Origin: Warburgia ugandensis
Taxonomy: Eukaryota > Streptophyta > Magnoliopsida > Canellales > Canellaceae
Assembly (NCBI GenBank): GCA_035236585.1
Contig: CP141137.1
Coordinates: 49,374,057 to 49,438,056, forward strand
Reading direction: 5' to 3'
DNA: 64,000 bases
Part shown: piece after piece, positions 37,967 to 48,559 of the stretch
Position numbering within the stretch: the stretch's first letter is position 1
How the letters are laid out: each line of letters opens with the position of its first letter
Made by a program: the position numbers and the translations under genes
The notes under the pieces: generated by a model
Seen by the model: the letters and a program-made list of their open reading frames with translations, nothing else
Databases searched by the model: none
Told to the model about the DNA's origin: nothing

Positions 37967-38481
37967 GTGCATCTTGAGTTTTTATGTGATCGACAGGTGC
38001 CACTCAAACTAAAAGGAAAGTTCTATAGGATGGCTATAAGGCCATCCATGCTCTATGGACCAGAGTATTGGCTAGTTAAGGAACATGATACTCATAAGAT
38101 GAGCGTCGCAGAAATGAGGATGTTGAGATGGATGAGTGGTAAGACAAGAAAGGACAGAATTAGAAATGAAAATATTAAAGGAAATTTAGGGATAACACCA
38201 ATAAGTAATAAGATAAGGGAGATTAGACTTAGATGGTTTGGACATGTTCAACGGAGATTAACAACGGCACCAGTTAGAAGGAGTGAGGCAATACAAGTAG
38301 AAGGTTCTAAAAGGGCAAAGGGAAGGCCCAAAAGGACGTGCATAGAAGTGGTGAGAAAAGATTTAAAAACTTTGGCACTAAATGAAACATGGTATTTAAT
38401 AGAGTGGAATGGATGAATAAGATTCATGTGGCCAACCCCTAATTGGGATAAGGTCTTGATGATGATGATGATGATGATGAT
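37967..38481 (+). mobile_element. 5'-truncated RTE-clade LINE
   Basis: About 515 bp representing only the 3' end of an RTE LINE. It has an open frame to 38416 ending the ORF2 protein (LRWMSGKTRKDRIRNENI, LRWFGHVQRR), a short 3' region and an (ATG)n tail. The same region of the longer copy at 51330-51838 is roughly 90% identical by eye. It lies in CACTA transposase coding sequence within a perfect 18-bp target duplication, so it inserted after the CACTA, by ordinary 5'-truncated target-primed insertion. Confidence 0.93.
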
Positions 38482-39977
38482 GATGCATTGTGATGAGATA
38501 CAATGCTTGTCCTATTTGTAGTGATCAAACATGTGTTGTACGACTTAAACATGGTATGAAAATGGCTTTCCTTGGGCACATAAGATGGTCGCGCAGAGAC
38601 CATCCATATTGTTCTAAGAAGGGAGAATTTAATGGGAGTGTAGAGACAAGGACACCTCCAAAGATGTTGATAAGGCATTAGGTATTGGAGCAAGTTGAAA
38701 AGATTAATGTCTTGTGGGAAACGAATACGAAGAAATCAAGTAAAAGTGCAAGTGAAAGTAATTATAGAAGTTGTTGGAAGAAGAAATCAATATTTTTTCT
38801 TCTGCCATACTGAAAATCACCACACATGCACCATGTGCTTGATGTCATGCACATTGATAAGAATGTGTGTGAAAGCTTGATTTGCACCTTACTTAATATC
38901 CTAGGAAAAACAAAGGATGGACTTGCAGCTCAAATGGATCTTATGAACATGAGTTTGAAGAGGAGATTGCACCCTAAGGATAAGGGCAGTCGAGGAATAT
39001 ACCTACCTAAGGCAAATTATACTCTCAATAGAGAGGAGAGGAGAATAATGTGTAAAACCTTGTTTGAGCTCAAAGTCCTAGACGACTACTCTTCAAACTT
39101 TAAAAACATTATTTTCATGGAATAGTTAAAATTGTTGGGGATGAAGTCCCATGATTTCCATGCATTAATGCAACAACTACTACCAGTAGCGATATGTTCT
39201 GTGTTACCAGACAAAGTTAGGAGAGCTATTACAAAATTCTGCTATTTATTTAATGCTTTATGCAAGAAGGTGGTTGATGTTTCAAAATTACAAGAAATTT
39301 AAGGTCATCTAGTGACAACTTTATGTGAGCTTGAGACAATCTTCCTACCATCTTTCTTTAACATCATGGTGCACTTAACAGTGCACCTCATTGAGTGAGA
39401 TTAGACTCTATGGGACAGTTTACTTGCGATGGATGTATTCGTTTGAGAGCTACATGAAAATTTTAAAAGGGTATGTACATAATTAGAACTGGCCAGAGGG
39501 GTATATAGCTAAATGTGACATTGCAGAGGATGCAGTGGAGTTTTGCACAAAGTACTTAGCAGGAGTGGATGCCATTGGAATCCCAAGAAAGAAATAATCA
39601 GTTGCATTTCATGATCCAAAGGTTGGCGAACCTTTATCGAGTGGTCGTGCATTGACAATTGACTATAAAGAATGAGACCAAGTACATCTTTATGTGTTGC
39701 GAAATGTTGATGAAGTCCAACCTTACATTCAATAAGTTGATCATGCATGATGCACTTATGTAAAATTTAATTGCTGATGGTTAATTACATTTTTCGTGAT
39801 TACTCTATTAATTTCTGTGTGTGTACGCAGTGAACACATGGATGTACTCAAGGCAAAGAATCCAAGTTACGCAAAGAAACAGAAGTGGCTGTAATTTTAG
39901 CATTGTCGCACCTTCAATAATTGGCTGCATAATAAGGTAAAATGAAAGAAAGCTCACTTAAGTTAAAAAACTACATT

Positions 39978-39978
39978 A

Positions 39979-40019
<41 letters not shown>
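39978..40019. repeat. (TA)n microsatellite in a transposase intron
   Basis: TATATA run after a short GT run, between the 39.9 kb and 40.08 kb exons. Confidence 0.9.
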
Positions 40020-40022
<3 letters not shown>

Positions 40023-41082
40023 CATGTATGCATGTATGTATATATTAATCTTACTCATGCCTACTTAATATACACAGATTCAAGATCAGCGAGAAGTAGC
40101 AGGCAACGGTTTATTAGAAACCTTGGGCTAGATGGCAATGGGACCACGATTAGAAGTAATAAAATATATTGGATATGCCATCAATGGTTATCACTTTTAC
40201 ACAAAAGACCATGATAACTCAAGAGTGCAGCAAAATAATGGAGTTAGCTTAGTTGCCAATGCTACATTCTTTTCAAGTTTAAAGGATAATAGGCCAATAG
40301 TGACGGATGATATTTATTACGGGGTTATAAGAGAGATTTGGGCTTTGAATTATACTTTTAGAACTATGGTTGTATTTAAGTGCAATTGGGTGGATCACAA
40401 TATCATCAAAACTAATGTCATCGGATTGACATTGGTTGACCTCAACAGGATTGGTTATAAAAATGATCAGTTTATTATGGCATCTCAAGCAAAACAAGTA
40501 TTTTACATACAAGATGAACTTGATAAGAGATGGTTAACAGTTGTACCATCCTGTCCGAGGGATTTTTATGAGGAAGACGATCTAGGAGATGCTGAAATCA
40601 ATTATCCTTCTGTTATTAAAACAATCCCATCAATCGAAGCACTACTTGGTGAGAATGAGGATTATGTGCGTGAAAATGATGAGGAAGGAGGTGCTTGGGT
40701 TTGAAAACAATATATATTTTGGGGTACATGGAATATGTACATTAGTCAGTGTAATATATATAATTTCATGTTTATAATTTTTAGCTCTGCTTTTGTCATG
40801 ATCTACATGGATCAATATTGACAGTGAGCTATATATATGTGCACAAAAGAATGCATGAATCAATTTTCACTATCATATAAATGTTGTTTCATTGTGCATT
40901 ACTTGTTAGATATTGTGAAGTACTAACATAAGAGGTATATATATCTTGAATTAAAAAATTATAAAAAAAAAGTATAAAATATTGAAAGTAAAGACATTTA
41001 AAGTTGTTTTCATGAAAATGACTTCAAAAGTTACGACTTTGAAAGTCATTTTTTTAAAAAATGATTTTAAAAATATAACACA

Positions 41083-42187
41083 CGTCATAATTAATTATTC
41101 ATCATTTTTTGCTTAATGTTCTTTTATTACTATAGTTTTTGTACTTCTTTGGTTATCATATATTTTTATTTCTTTAGGAGTCTTTCTACAATATTTTGTG
41201 ACACGAGTAAACTTTGGAAGTATAGTGTCAATCGATACGTACATATATATACTCATTTAAAATTAAGTATATAGAACCCTAACCTTAACCCTATGCCTCA
41301 AACCTTAGCCCCGAATCATGAACCCTAATTTCATATTTATAATTTTAATTAGCTCTTTTGTTATATATATATAGCTAGCTGTGTGTGTGTGTGTGTGGGT
41401 GGGTGTGTGTGTGTGTGCATACAAAGAATATATGCATGAACCTATGTTGACTTCAAAAGCGTACATTGTTAAAGTATGTACATCAAATAACAGTTTGCAA
41501 ATGTTTGACTTATGGGAATTTAGGCTTAAGAAAACTTTAATATAAGAACCACACTCTCTCTCACATACACACATGCATATAGCTCATGAAATGAACAAGG
41601 AAATTTAGGCTAACACACCCACATTCCCACCTCATAATTAATTTACCATCTTATTTTGCTTAATGTTCTTTTATTACTACAGTTTTTGTACTTCTTTGGT
41701 TATCACATATTTTTATTTCTTTAGGAGTCTTTATACAATATCTTGTGACACAAGTAAACCTTGGAACTTAGTGTCAATTAAATACATACATATATATATA
41801 TTTAAAATTAAGCAATAGAACCCCCTTGAACCTTATCCCTGAACCTTGAATCTTGAACCCTAACCTTAAACCCTAATTCCATATTTATAATTTTAATTAG
41901 CTATATATATATGGATTGATAGCTAGCTATATGTGCGTACAAAGAATATATGCATGAACCTATGTTGACTTCAAAGTGTACACTTTTAAAGTATGCACTT
42001 TAAATAACAATTTACAAAAGTTCAACTTATGTGAATTTAGTGTCAAGAAAACTTTAATATAAGAAAACCAAGCTCTCTCTCTCTCACACACACACATGCA
42101 TATAGTTCATGAAATGGACCGGCAAATTTAAGCTAACACATCCACATTCCCACCTCATAATTAATTTACCATCTTATTTTGCTTATA
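41083..42187. repeat. tandem duplication, about 545-bp unit, inside the CACTA
   Basis: Two units (from about 41083 and 41630), followed by the first few bases of a third, share TTAATGTTCTTTTATTACTA, TACTTCTTTGGTTATCA, GAATATATGCATGAACCTAT and GCATATAGYTCATGAAATG. Each unit has a short, degenerate CCCTAA-like patch (41276-41330, 41818-41880), and the first also has a GT microsatellite (41379-41418). Confidence 0.8.
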
Positions 42188-42584
42188 GTGTCAATCAAAT
42201 ATATATATTATTTAAAATTAACTAATTGTTATATATGAAGTATAAACATAAAAAGTGTATATATTTTGAATAAAAAATTATAAAAAATGTGTATACTTTT
42301 AAAGTGATTTTTCTCTAAACGACCTTAAAAGTCTAAGCTTTTAAAGCGTTGTATGACTTTAAAATTCTACACTTTTAAAGTTGTTTTATATATAAATGAA
42401 TTCTTTATTCACCCGTATTTAAACCACAAAATAGTCTTCCCACACTAGAGAAAAAATGAGGTAGAAAAAAGAAGAGAAGAAGAAGAACAATGAAGGAGAG
42501 GAGAAAAGAATTTTGGTGGTCGGAGGAGAAAAGGGCAGTATGTAGTGGGGGAATAGGGTTTCGACGAGGGTGGGTGGGTGGGAA

Positions 42585-43375
42585 AATGGGTTTCCGAGGA
42601 GGAGAGGTGGTGCAAGGAGGGGGTTTGGCCCGAGTACCGAAGAGGGGGAGGTAGGGGCGGGAAGGGGGTTCGAGTAGGGTACCACAGAGAGGGGGAGGTT
42701 GCCTTGGGGCTAGAAGGGGGTTCAAGCGGGGTACCTTGGGGAGTGAGGAGGGGGTTCGGGCGAGGTACCGCAGAAGGGGAGGTGGGGGTTCGAGTGTAGT
42801 GCGAAGAGAGGAGAGGTAGGAGGTGGGGTGGGGGTTCGAGTGGGGTACCGCAGAGAGGGGAGGTGGAGGGCAAGGAGGGGTTTCAGTGAGGAACGGATAG
42901 GGGGCATGGAGGAGGTTTGGGTGGGGACCGGAGAGAGGAGAGTTGGGGGTGGGGTACCGGAGGGGGGAAAGGGAGGCAGGAGGGGGTTCGGTGGGGACTA
43001 GAGAGGTGGGAGGTAGGGCGGTGGAGGTGGTTTGGGTGGGGACCGGAGAGGGGGGAGTGGGGGGTAGGGAGGGGTTCGGGTGGGGTACCAAAGAAAGGGG
43101 AGGTGGGGAAGGGGAAGGGGAAGGTGGGGGGCAGGAGTGGTTCGAGTGGGGACCAAAGAGAGGGTAGTTTGGGGGTGGGATGGGGTTCGTAGAGGGGGAA
43201 GGTAGGGAGTATGGAGGGGGTTTAGGTGGGGATTAGAGAGGGGGAGGTGGGGCGGGGTGGGGTGGGGATCGGAAAGGGGGGAGGTGGGGTGCAGGGAGGG
43301 GGTTTGGGTGGGGACCGGAGAGGGGGGAGGTGGGGCCAAGGAGGGGTTTCAGGTGGGGTATTAGAGAGGGGGGAT
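42585..43375. repeat. G-rich minisatellite, about 34-52-bp unit
   Basis: About 18 imperfect copies of a unit like GGTTCGGGTGGGGTACCG..AGAGGGGGAGGTGGGG. The plus strand is overwhelmingly purine and mostly G. The minus strand therefore reads as Pro-rich open frames (up to 228 codons) with no domain, which are composition artefacts. Runs of four or more Gs spaced closely predict G-quadruplex potential. The array lies inside the CACTA, between its two genes. Confidence 0.85.
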
Positions 43376-43807
43376 CCAATCAGTGGGTGGGAGGGAGGGT
43401 GGTACCTCCTTTTACTGCTGTTATTTGATTTATTCTTAATGACCAATTTTCATGGTTTTCTGCAAAGAATTAAGTGACTCGTGTGCAAATCCTAGCTTTG
43501 GAGGTAATCTAAGCTGACAAGTGATCTTACAGGTATGCTTAATTGCTTCCTCTTCTTTTGTTAACATTTCTGGTAATAACATCTAGTAACTCCAATGCAT
43601 GTTTCCATTTTTATGTTATTTGCTTTCCCAGTGAAATCAAGACGAATCTCTCTTAAGCTAGGTGTGACACCCCGAGTCTTTCATGAAAATTTTTTGCGGT
43701 TATTTCAAAAGATGGTGTGCCTCTAAATTTTAAAATACAAAAACAGCGAAAGATTTTTCTTTGAAATTCATTTTTCCAAAAACTTGGATGTCACCTTCAT
43801 GCTCACA

Positions 43808-43840
43808 CTATACATATACATATATATATATATATATATA
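43808..43840. repeat. (TA)n microsatellite in solo LTR
   Basis: TATATA run about 150 bp inside the LTR; absent from the related LTR at 55553. Confidence 0.9.
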
Positions 43841-44054
43841 GTTTTCTTGGAGATAGAAATTTATTTCTGAAAACAGGACCCATCCAGTGGTTCACTTGTA
43901 TAACCCCTATAACATTATATTAAATGTCTAATATCACAATTCAAATGACTAACTACACAATACAAAAGCTTTAAATACAATGTATACATATGCACAGAAG
44001 TATGGTTGCTAGATTCCTTTTGTTGTGTACATCTTCTCCTGTCTTTATATATCT

Positions 44055-44089
44055 GAGATATTGTAAACATAAAACATTTACAATATCTC
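44055..44089. other. perfect 13-bp hairpin in solo LTR copy 1
   Basis: GAGATATTGTAAA pairs with TTTACAATATCTC around a 9-base loop. The same hairpin occurs at 55956-55989 in the second LTR, at nearly the same distance from the LTR start (392 and 403 bp). Confidence 0.8.
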
Positions 44090-46629
44090 AACAAGTTATG
44101 CTTGGTAGGAGAGTTAAGAAGCATGCTAAATCTTAAGATACATTAATTATTCAATAGTAATTAGAATATTCATTTCCTTAGCAATTAGGTTAAATTGAAT
44201 TTACAATATGTTTCATATTTCAATAACCCATTTGTAAGCCAAATATCTACATGTTTTCATCATTATTAATAATTTCATTAATAAATCAGATATCTTTACT
44301 TATTATTTATCATCAAATAAATACGTCAATTCCATAAACCATACTTTGCATACAATTCTTCCCATTCATTAACATATATGAAACTACTCCCTCAATCATA
44401 TTAATATAACAATAATACACATATATGAAAATTGTTAAAGGACATACAAAATTATGAATATAATCAACGTCACCTAATTTGCATTCCCATACTATACGGG
44501 GTTTCAGAATCATACCCCTCATCATGTGGGGTTCATAATTATCCAGCCTCTGCTGGTATATCAACATAATCCTCATGCCCCTCACCATACGGGGTCCACA
44601 ATCCTCCAGCCATTGCTAGGAAAACAATGTAAGGTATATCATCGTGCTGTATCATATAAAGCATCTCATAATGTCATCAGATATGCATGTCCCATGGGCA
44701 AAATGTATGATGGATACAATATTGTCCTCTTTGGGTCCCTCACAACTGCTTGGCCCTCACAACTGCCTAACCAGTGTCTTTTGGGCACTCCAACGTCTTT
44801 TGGCAACCCTCAAGGATATGCACCATAGTGCATCCAATATAAGGACTATTATGCATGCAGTCAAAATCCGTACAGCGCACTCGGATAATTGCTCAATAAT
44901 CCACCTATACCATCCTTGGTGGAAATCACAATATCCATGTCTGCATGGGGAGGACCATGGCTGTCATAGTGGCAGCCTTCCTATGATTGCCCCACCCGAC
45001 TTTTTGCAACACATAGTGCATGGTATCCATAACATAATAAATTTTAGAGAGCGGGTGGCCAAATCCTCATAACTCTCCTAGCATAGCATCTCCAGGCCTA
45101 TGCTTGTCTAAAACAAAACTCTCAGGCCTCCATGCCCAAATGTAAAATAATCATAATAGTAGACAATTTGCTTGTTCATATATTTTATAACAAGAATAAC
45201 ATCCTCACTTATTTGGTGATAACCCACTAAGGATGTATCCTATAACCTAGACTCATACATCATCAATACTGACATGGTACCCATGTACCATAAACATCAT
45301 TTCACAATTCACATGCATGATGTACAAGGCATAAGCATCAATTATAACATGCAATTCTTTTAATTAACATTATTTCAATTTAAAGCATATCAAATATCAA
45401 TTATATAATCAGAAATAAGATCATGTTAGAACATGCATCTTATTATTTAGACATGCTGTCTTAAATTTCCACTTACCTCATGTGACGCGTTCACCGGATT
45501 CCACTAGCTTTAATTGCACTCTTCTTCACGATCGACCTTGTGCGCTTCAACTCATTGTATGCCTTCCCAACAAGCATTGATGTGAGGACCTCATTTAGGT
45601 AAGATGAAATCCTAGCAACACTAAGATGTGACCTACTAGATATCATTCAAAGTTTTTCACCCATATACACAATGGCAACAAACATGCACAAAATGACCAA
45701 GGCTGAAATAAGTGAAAGAATAGGATTGATCATCCACACCTGAGTTGCCATTTCAGCTAACTGGAGGGTATTTGGCATAATACTATTCAAAAGTGTCCAT
45801 AGAGTATCTGCGATGTCAGAAGCCTCTGCAGTGATTCTATGCACAATGTCTCCAGCCAAAACCCCTCCACTCCCTTCAAAGAAGCCTAACTCTCTCTCTG
45901 CAACACCCTTCCAAACGCATCCACCCTAATCTTGTACTCCTACTTCAGGGTCGCCTCCCAAAGAAACGCTTGATGCTAGTAGTTTGATGCTGCTTGAACC
46001 AAAACCAAAACACCAAGCACAAAACCTTCCTCAATCAACTGATTTTCGTCGATCACGAACAAAACTGCAAAGAATTTTTCAACCTTGGGAACACTTTTTG
46101 AGAACCAGTAAACTAAATGATGATGCAATTCCAGCCTTTGAGAATAGGCTTCCATTTTGATGAAAGATAGGGTTTTATCGTATCCAGAGAAGGAAATAAG
46201 AAGGGAAACACATTTAATCGAGGTTTCCAATCATGAAGGAGAGAATTAGAAGCAGTAGAAAGGGATTTTCCATAGTTGAAGCATTTGAAGGAGGTTTTTG
46301 AAAATTCTCTGTGACATAGACGAGAATGTTCGTGCTTGCTTGGGTGTGTCAAAGAAGAAGACAGACCAGCGAGAAAAAGGGTTTCTAGGCATCATGCGGA
46401 TGATCCAAGCAGTGGGGGTTTGCTAGGTTGTCAGAGAGGAGGGTTCTCGTGCGCATGAAGGGGGTTTTCCAAGTAGGAGAGGAACGAGGTCTCACCGGCA
46501 AGGAGATCTGATCAGTTGTCGGTGAGAAGGGGGAAAAGGGTACAACGTTGGTGCTAGTGGGGAATCAAACGAAGAAGATGCAAGGGTTTTGGCTACGATT
46601 ACAATCATCGGTGGAAACCGAATAAGACA

Positions 46630-46632
<3 letters not shown>

Positions 46633-46726
<94 letters not shown>

Positions 46727-46810
46727 CTCGCTTGTGGGAGATCCGAGTAAGGGGAAGGTAGCCATGTTGATGGAAGATTCGAGCAGGGCAAAAGCTTTAG
46801 GTTTTGCAGT

Positions 46811-46879
<69 letters not shown>
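46633..46879. repeat. two (GA)n microsatellites
   Basis: GA runs of about 91 bp (46633-46723) and 67 bp (46813-46879) separated by 89 bp of unique sequence within the solo LTR. The Ser-Leu repeat frames on the minus strand are artefacts. Confidence 0.95.
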
Positions 46880-46881
<2 letters not shown>

Positions 46882-47179
46882 CGACATTTCGTCGGGTTTG
46901 CAATGTGAGGGGGGTGCCAATATCAATTTGGCCCCCCCTCCTGTTAAGTTGCGTGCTTTATTTTATTTTTATTTTTTATTTACCATATTGCCCTTGACTT
47001 CAAAGGCCCATAACTTCTTCATACGGGCTCTGTTTTTAGCTTTCTTTGGCTTGTTGGATTCCTTTTTCTGAGCACTATCTAATGGTTTTATTAGTTCCAA
47101 ATTATACTTCTATAAAAGGATAATTTTTTTTTGGATTGTTACACTAGGTGGTGTAACTTTAAAAATACTCACAATTTCA

Positions 47180-47603
47180 ATAAACTATGTGTTTATGCTT
47201 TAGATGTTAATAAATTTAATCCAATGTCAACCTACACATAAGCCAAAGAATTTTGGGACAACCTATAGGCAATCAATAACTATGAATATTTTTATGATGA
47301 AAAGTAACGATTCTATTTTTAAAATCTATTACTACATTTACCAATGTTATTAGTGGTTTGAAATCTTTTAGTAAGTTTTTTTACTAGCTGAGCTGGTGAA
47401 TAAGATTCATAGGTCTTTACTTAAATTTTGAGATGCTAAAGGGTCAACAGTCCAAGAAGCTAAAGATTTAGAGAATTTGAAGCTTGATGAGCTTATAAGG
47501 TCACTCATGACCTATAAGATTGCTTTCAAAAAAGAAGAGGAGCTAAAGAAGAAGTAAGGAATATCTACCAACAATGATTATAAGAAAAAACTTTAAGAAA
47601 GCA

Positions 47604-47671
<68 letters not shown>

Positions 47672-47700
47672 ATCTCATGAAAATGAGTGTTAAAAAATAA
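47180..47700 (+). mobile_element. Ty1/Copia-type gag (UBN2) remnant
   Basis: The translated sequence resembles the plant UBN2/Copia gag domain, best seen in LVNKIHRSLLKF, VQEAKDLENLKLDELIRSL and MTYKIAFKKEEELKKK. It is a broken fossil with several breaks, no LTRs recognised around it and no pol domain beyond a short uncertain continuation to about 47850. It lies between the first solo LTR and the full-length LINE, inside the CACTA. Confidence 0.65.
47608..47668. repeat. (GA)n microsatellite
   Basis: About 30 GA units interrupting the region after the gag remnant. Confidence 0.95.
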
Positions 47701-48410
47701 AAAATGATAGAAAAAATTTACTTAAAAAACTTGTTGAAGAAAAGAAGAAAAATGAAATTCAAGTGAACGATCTTTCCAAAATAGTAAGAAAATGGCTAAA
47801 ATGTGTGGAATAAAAGTTTGCTTACATGGGATCTAACTAAAATAGTAACTAAACTATCTAAAAAGCTAAATTGGTTCTTAAGATATCAAGTAAATAAAGT
47901 ATATGAACTGCTCAAAATTATGTATGACTCATGAAAAGTAAAATTCAGAAAGTAATATACTCATGAAACTTAAATCAAACAAGTCATGAAATGACATGGT
48001 GCATGTTATCCAAGACATGAAACATGATCATAAAACCAAAATTTTAATGAACTTCAAGTATGCAAATAACCAAGAGAAACGTACATGAATCATAAACTTT
48101 ATTGGATGGAATTTGGTACATGAATTGTGTACACGTACACATATAGATGAACATCTAGCATAAGTTAAGCTTATCACTACTTGTGAATAACTACACCCAC
48201 TAAAAGATGTGAACTCAAACCAGTGGAGTTAAAGACTATAAAAAGGTCTATGGGATTTGTAGCCCCTTTACAAGTATCTATACTGAGCACGCAAACACTT
48301 TTTATGCATCTTTTATCTGTTTTCCTTGAGGTTAGTTTGTCACATATGTTAGATATTATATGTTTATGTGAATGGATGGAGACGAGTCTCCTTTAATTAT
48401 ATTTTTACTT

Positions 48411-48559
48411 AAACTATGTTTATTAGGGACATTGGTTTGGTTTCTTTAAATGCATTACATAGTCCTTTTTTATGTCATTGTTCTCGTATCATTGAGTGTT
48501 TCTTTGTAGTAATGATGGAACAAGAACAACATGAAACTGAAGATTACAACCACATTGAA
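48411..48559. repeat. 149-bp direct repeat, left copy (LINE target duplication)
   Basis: Matches 51839-51988 with seven substitutions and one T-run length difference (about 5%). The repeats sit exactly at the two ends of a near full-length LINE, and the repeated sequence reads as the beginning of the CACTA second ORF (MMEQEQHETEDYN, ATG at 48512). Confidence 0.85.

Larger units (their letters stand above)
36706..40704 (+). pseudogene. CACTA TNP2-type transposase (decayed)
   Basis: 36706-36950 is a Transpos_assoc domain (MDKYAWM, IRCPCSKCGN, PWIWHGKE). 37200-37480 carries the family motifs KIHACPNNCTLYRKEH and IPAKILWYFPPIPRFKRMF. 37570-37966 carries VDFMWPNFGEE, SSRYSCW and GNDIDVYLSSLIKDL. 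After the LINE insertion the core resumes with ACPICSDQTC (38500), then HHVLDVMHIDKNVCESL (38827) and a DUF4218 region (about 39170-39650). An exon at 39830-39936 is followed by a GT-AG intron (39937-40078, containing a TA microsatellite). A DUF4216 exon closes the gene (VVFKCNWVDHN, LASQAKQVFY-like MASQAKQVFYIQDE). The frame shifts between about 37010 and 37570, and in-frame stops lie in the 39.1-39.9 kb part, so it cannot encode an intact transposase. Confidence 0.85.
43663..47143. mobile_element. solo LTR (long-LTR family), copy 1
   Basis: A 3.48-kb block begins TGTGACACCCCGAGTC and ends GGATTGTTACA. It is flanked by perfect CTAGG direct repeats (43658-43662 and 47144-47148). There is no second terminal copy, primer site or internal protein domain, so it is best read as a solo LTR left by recombination; a large non-coding LTR derivative is the alternative. 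It is clearly homologous to 55553-59960 (for example CCATCCAGTGGTTCAC, GCTTGGTAGG). Long LTRs of this form suggest a Ty3/Gypsy relative, but without coding sequence the superfamily is inference. Two GA microsatellites lie near its end. Confidence 0.8.

Noticed and set aside
37967-38416. 149-codon frame as an independent gene
   Set aside because: It is the 3' end of an RTE LINE with matching tail and target duplication.
41276-41330. Telomere repeat tract
   Set aside because: Only scattered, imperfect CCCTAA-like units; not an interstitial telomere array.
42405-43446. Proline-rich minus-strand frames up to 228 codons
   Set aside because: They are produced by the G-rich minisatellite; no domain and several overlapping frames of the same composition.
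46492-46926. Ser-Leu repeat frames
   Set aside because: Translation of GA microsatellites.
48200-48410. TATAAAAAG-containing stretch as a promoter of the CACTA second ORF
   Set aside because: Position is suggestive, but the neighbouring gag remnant makes its origin unclear and no start site is supported.
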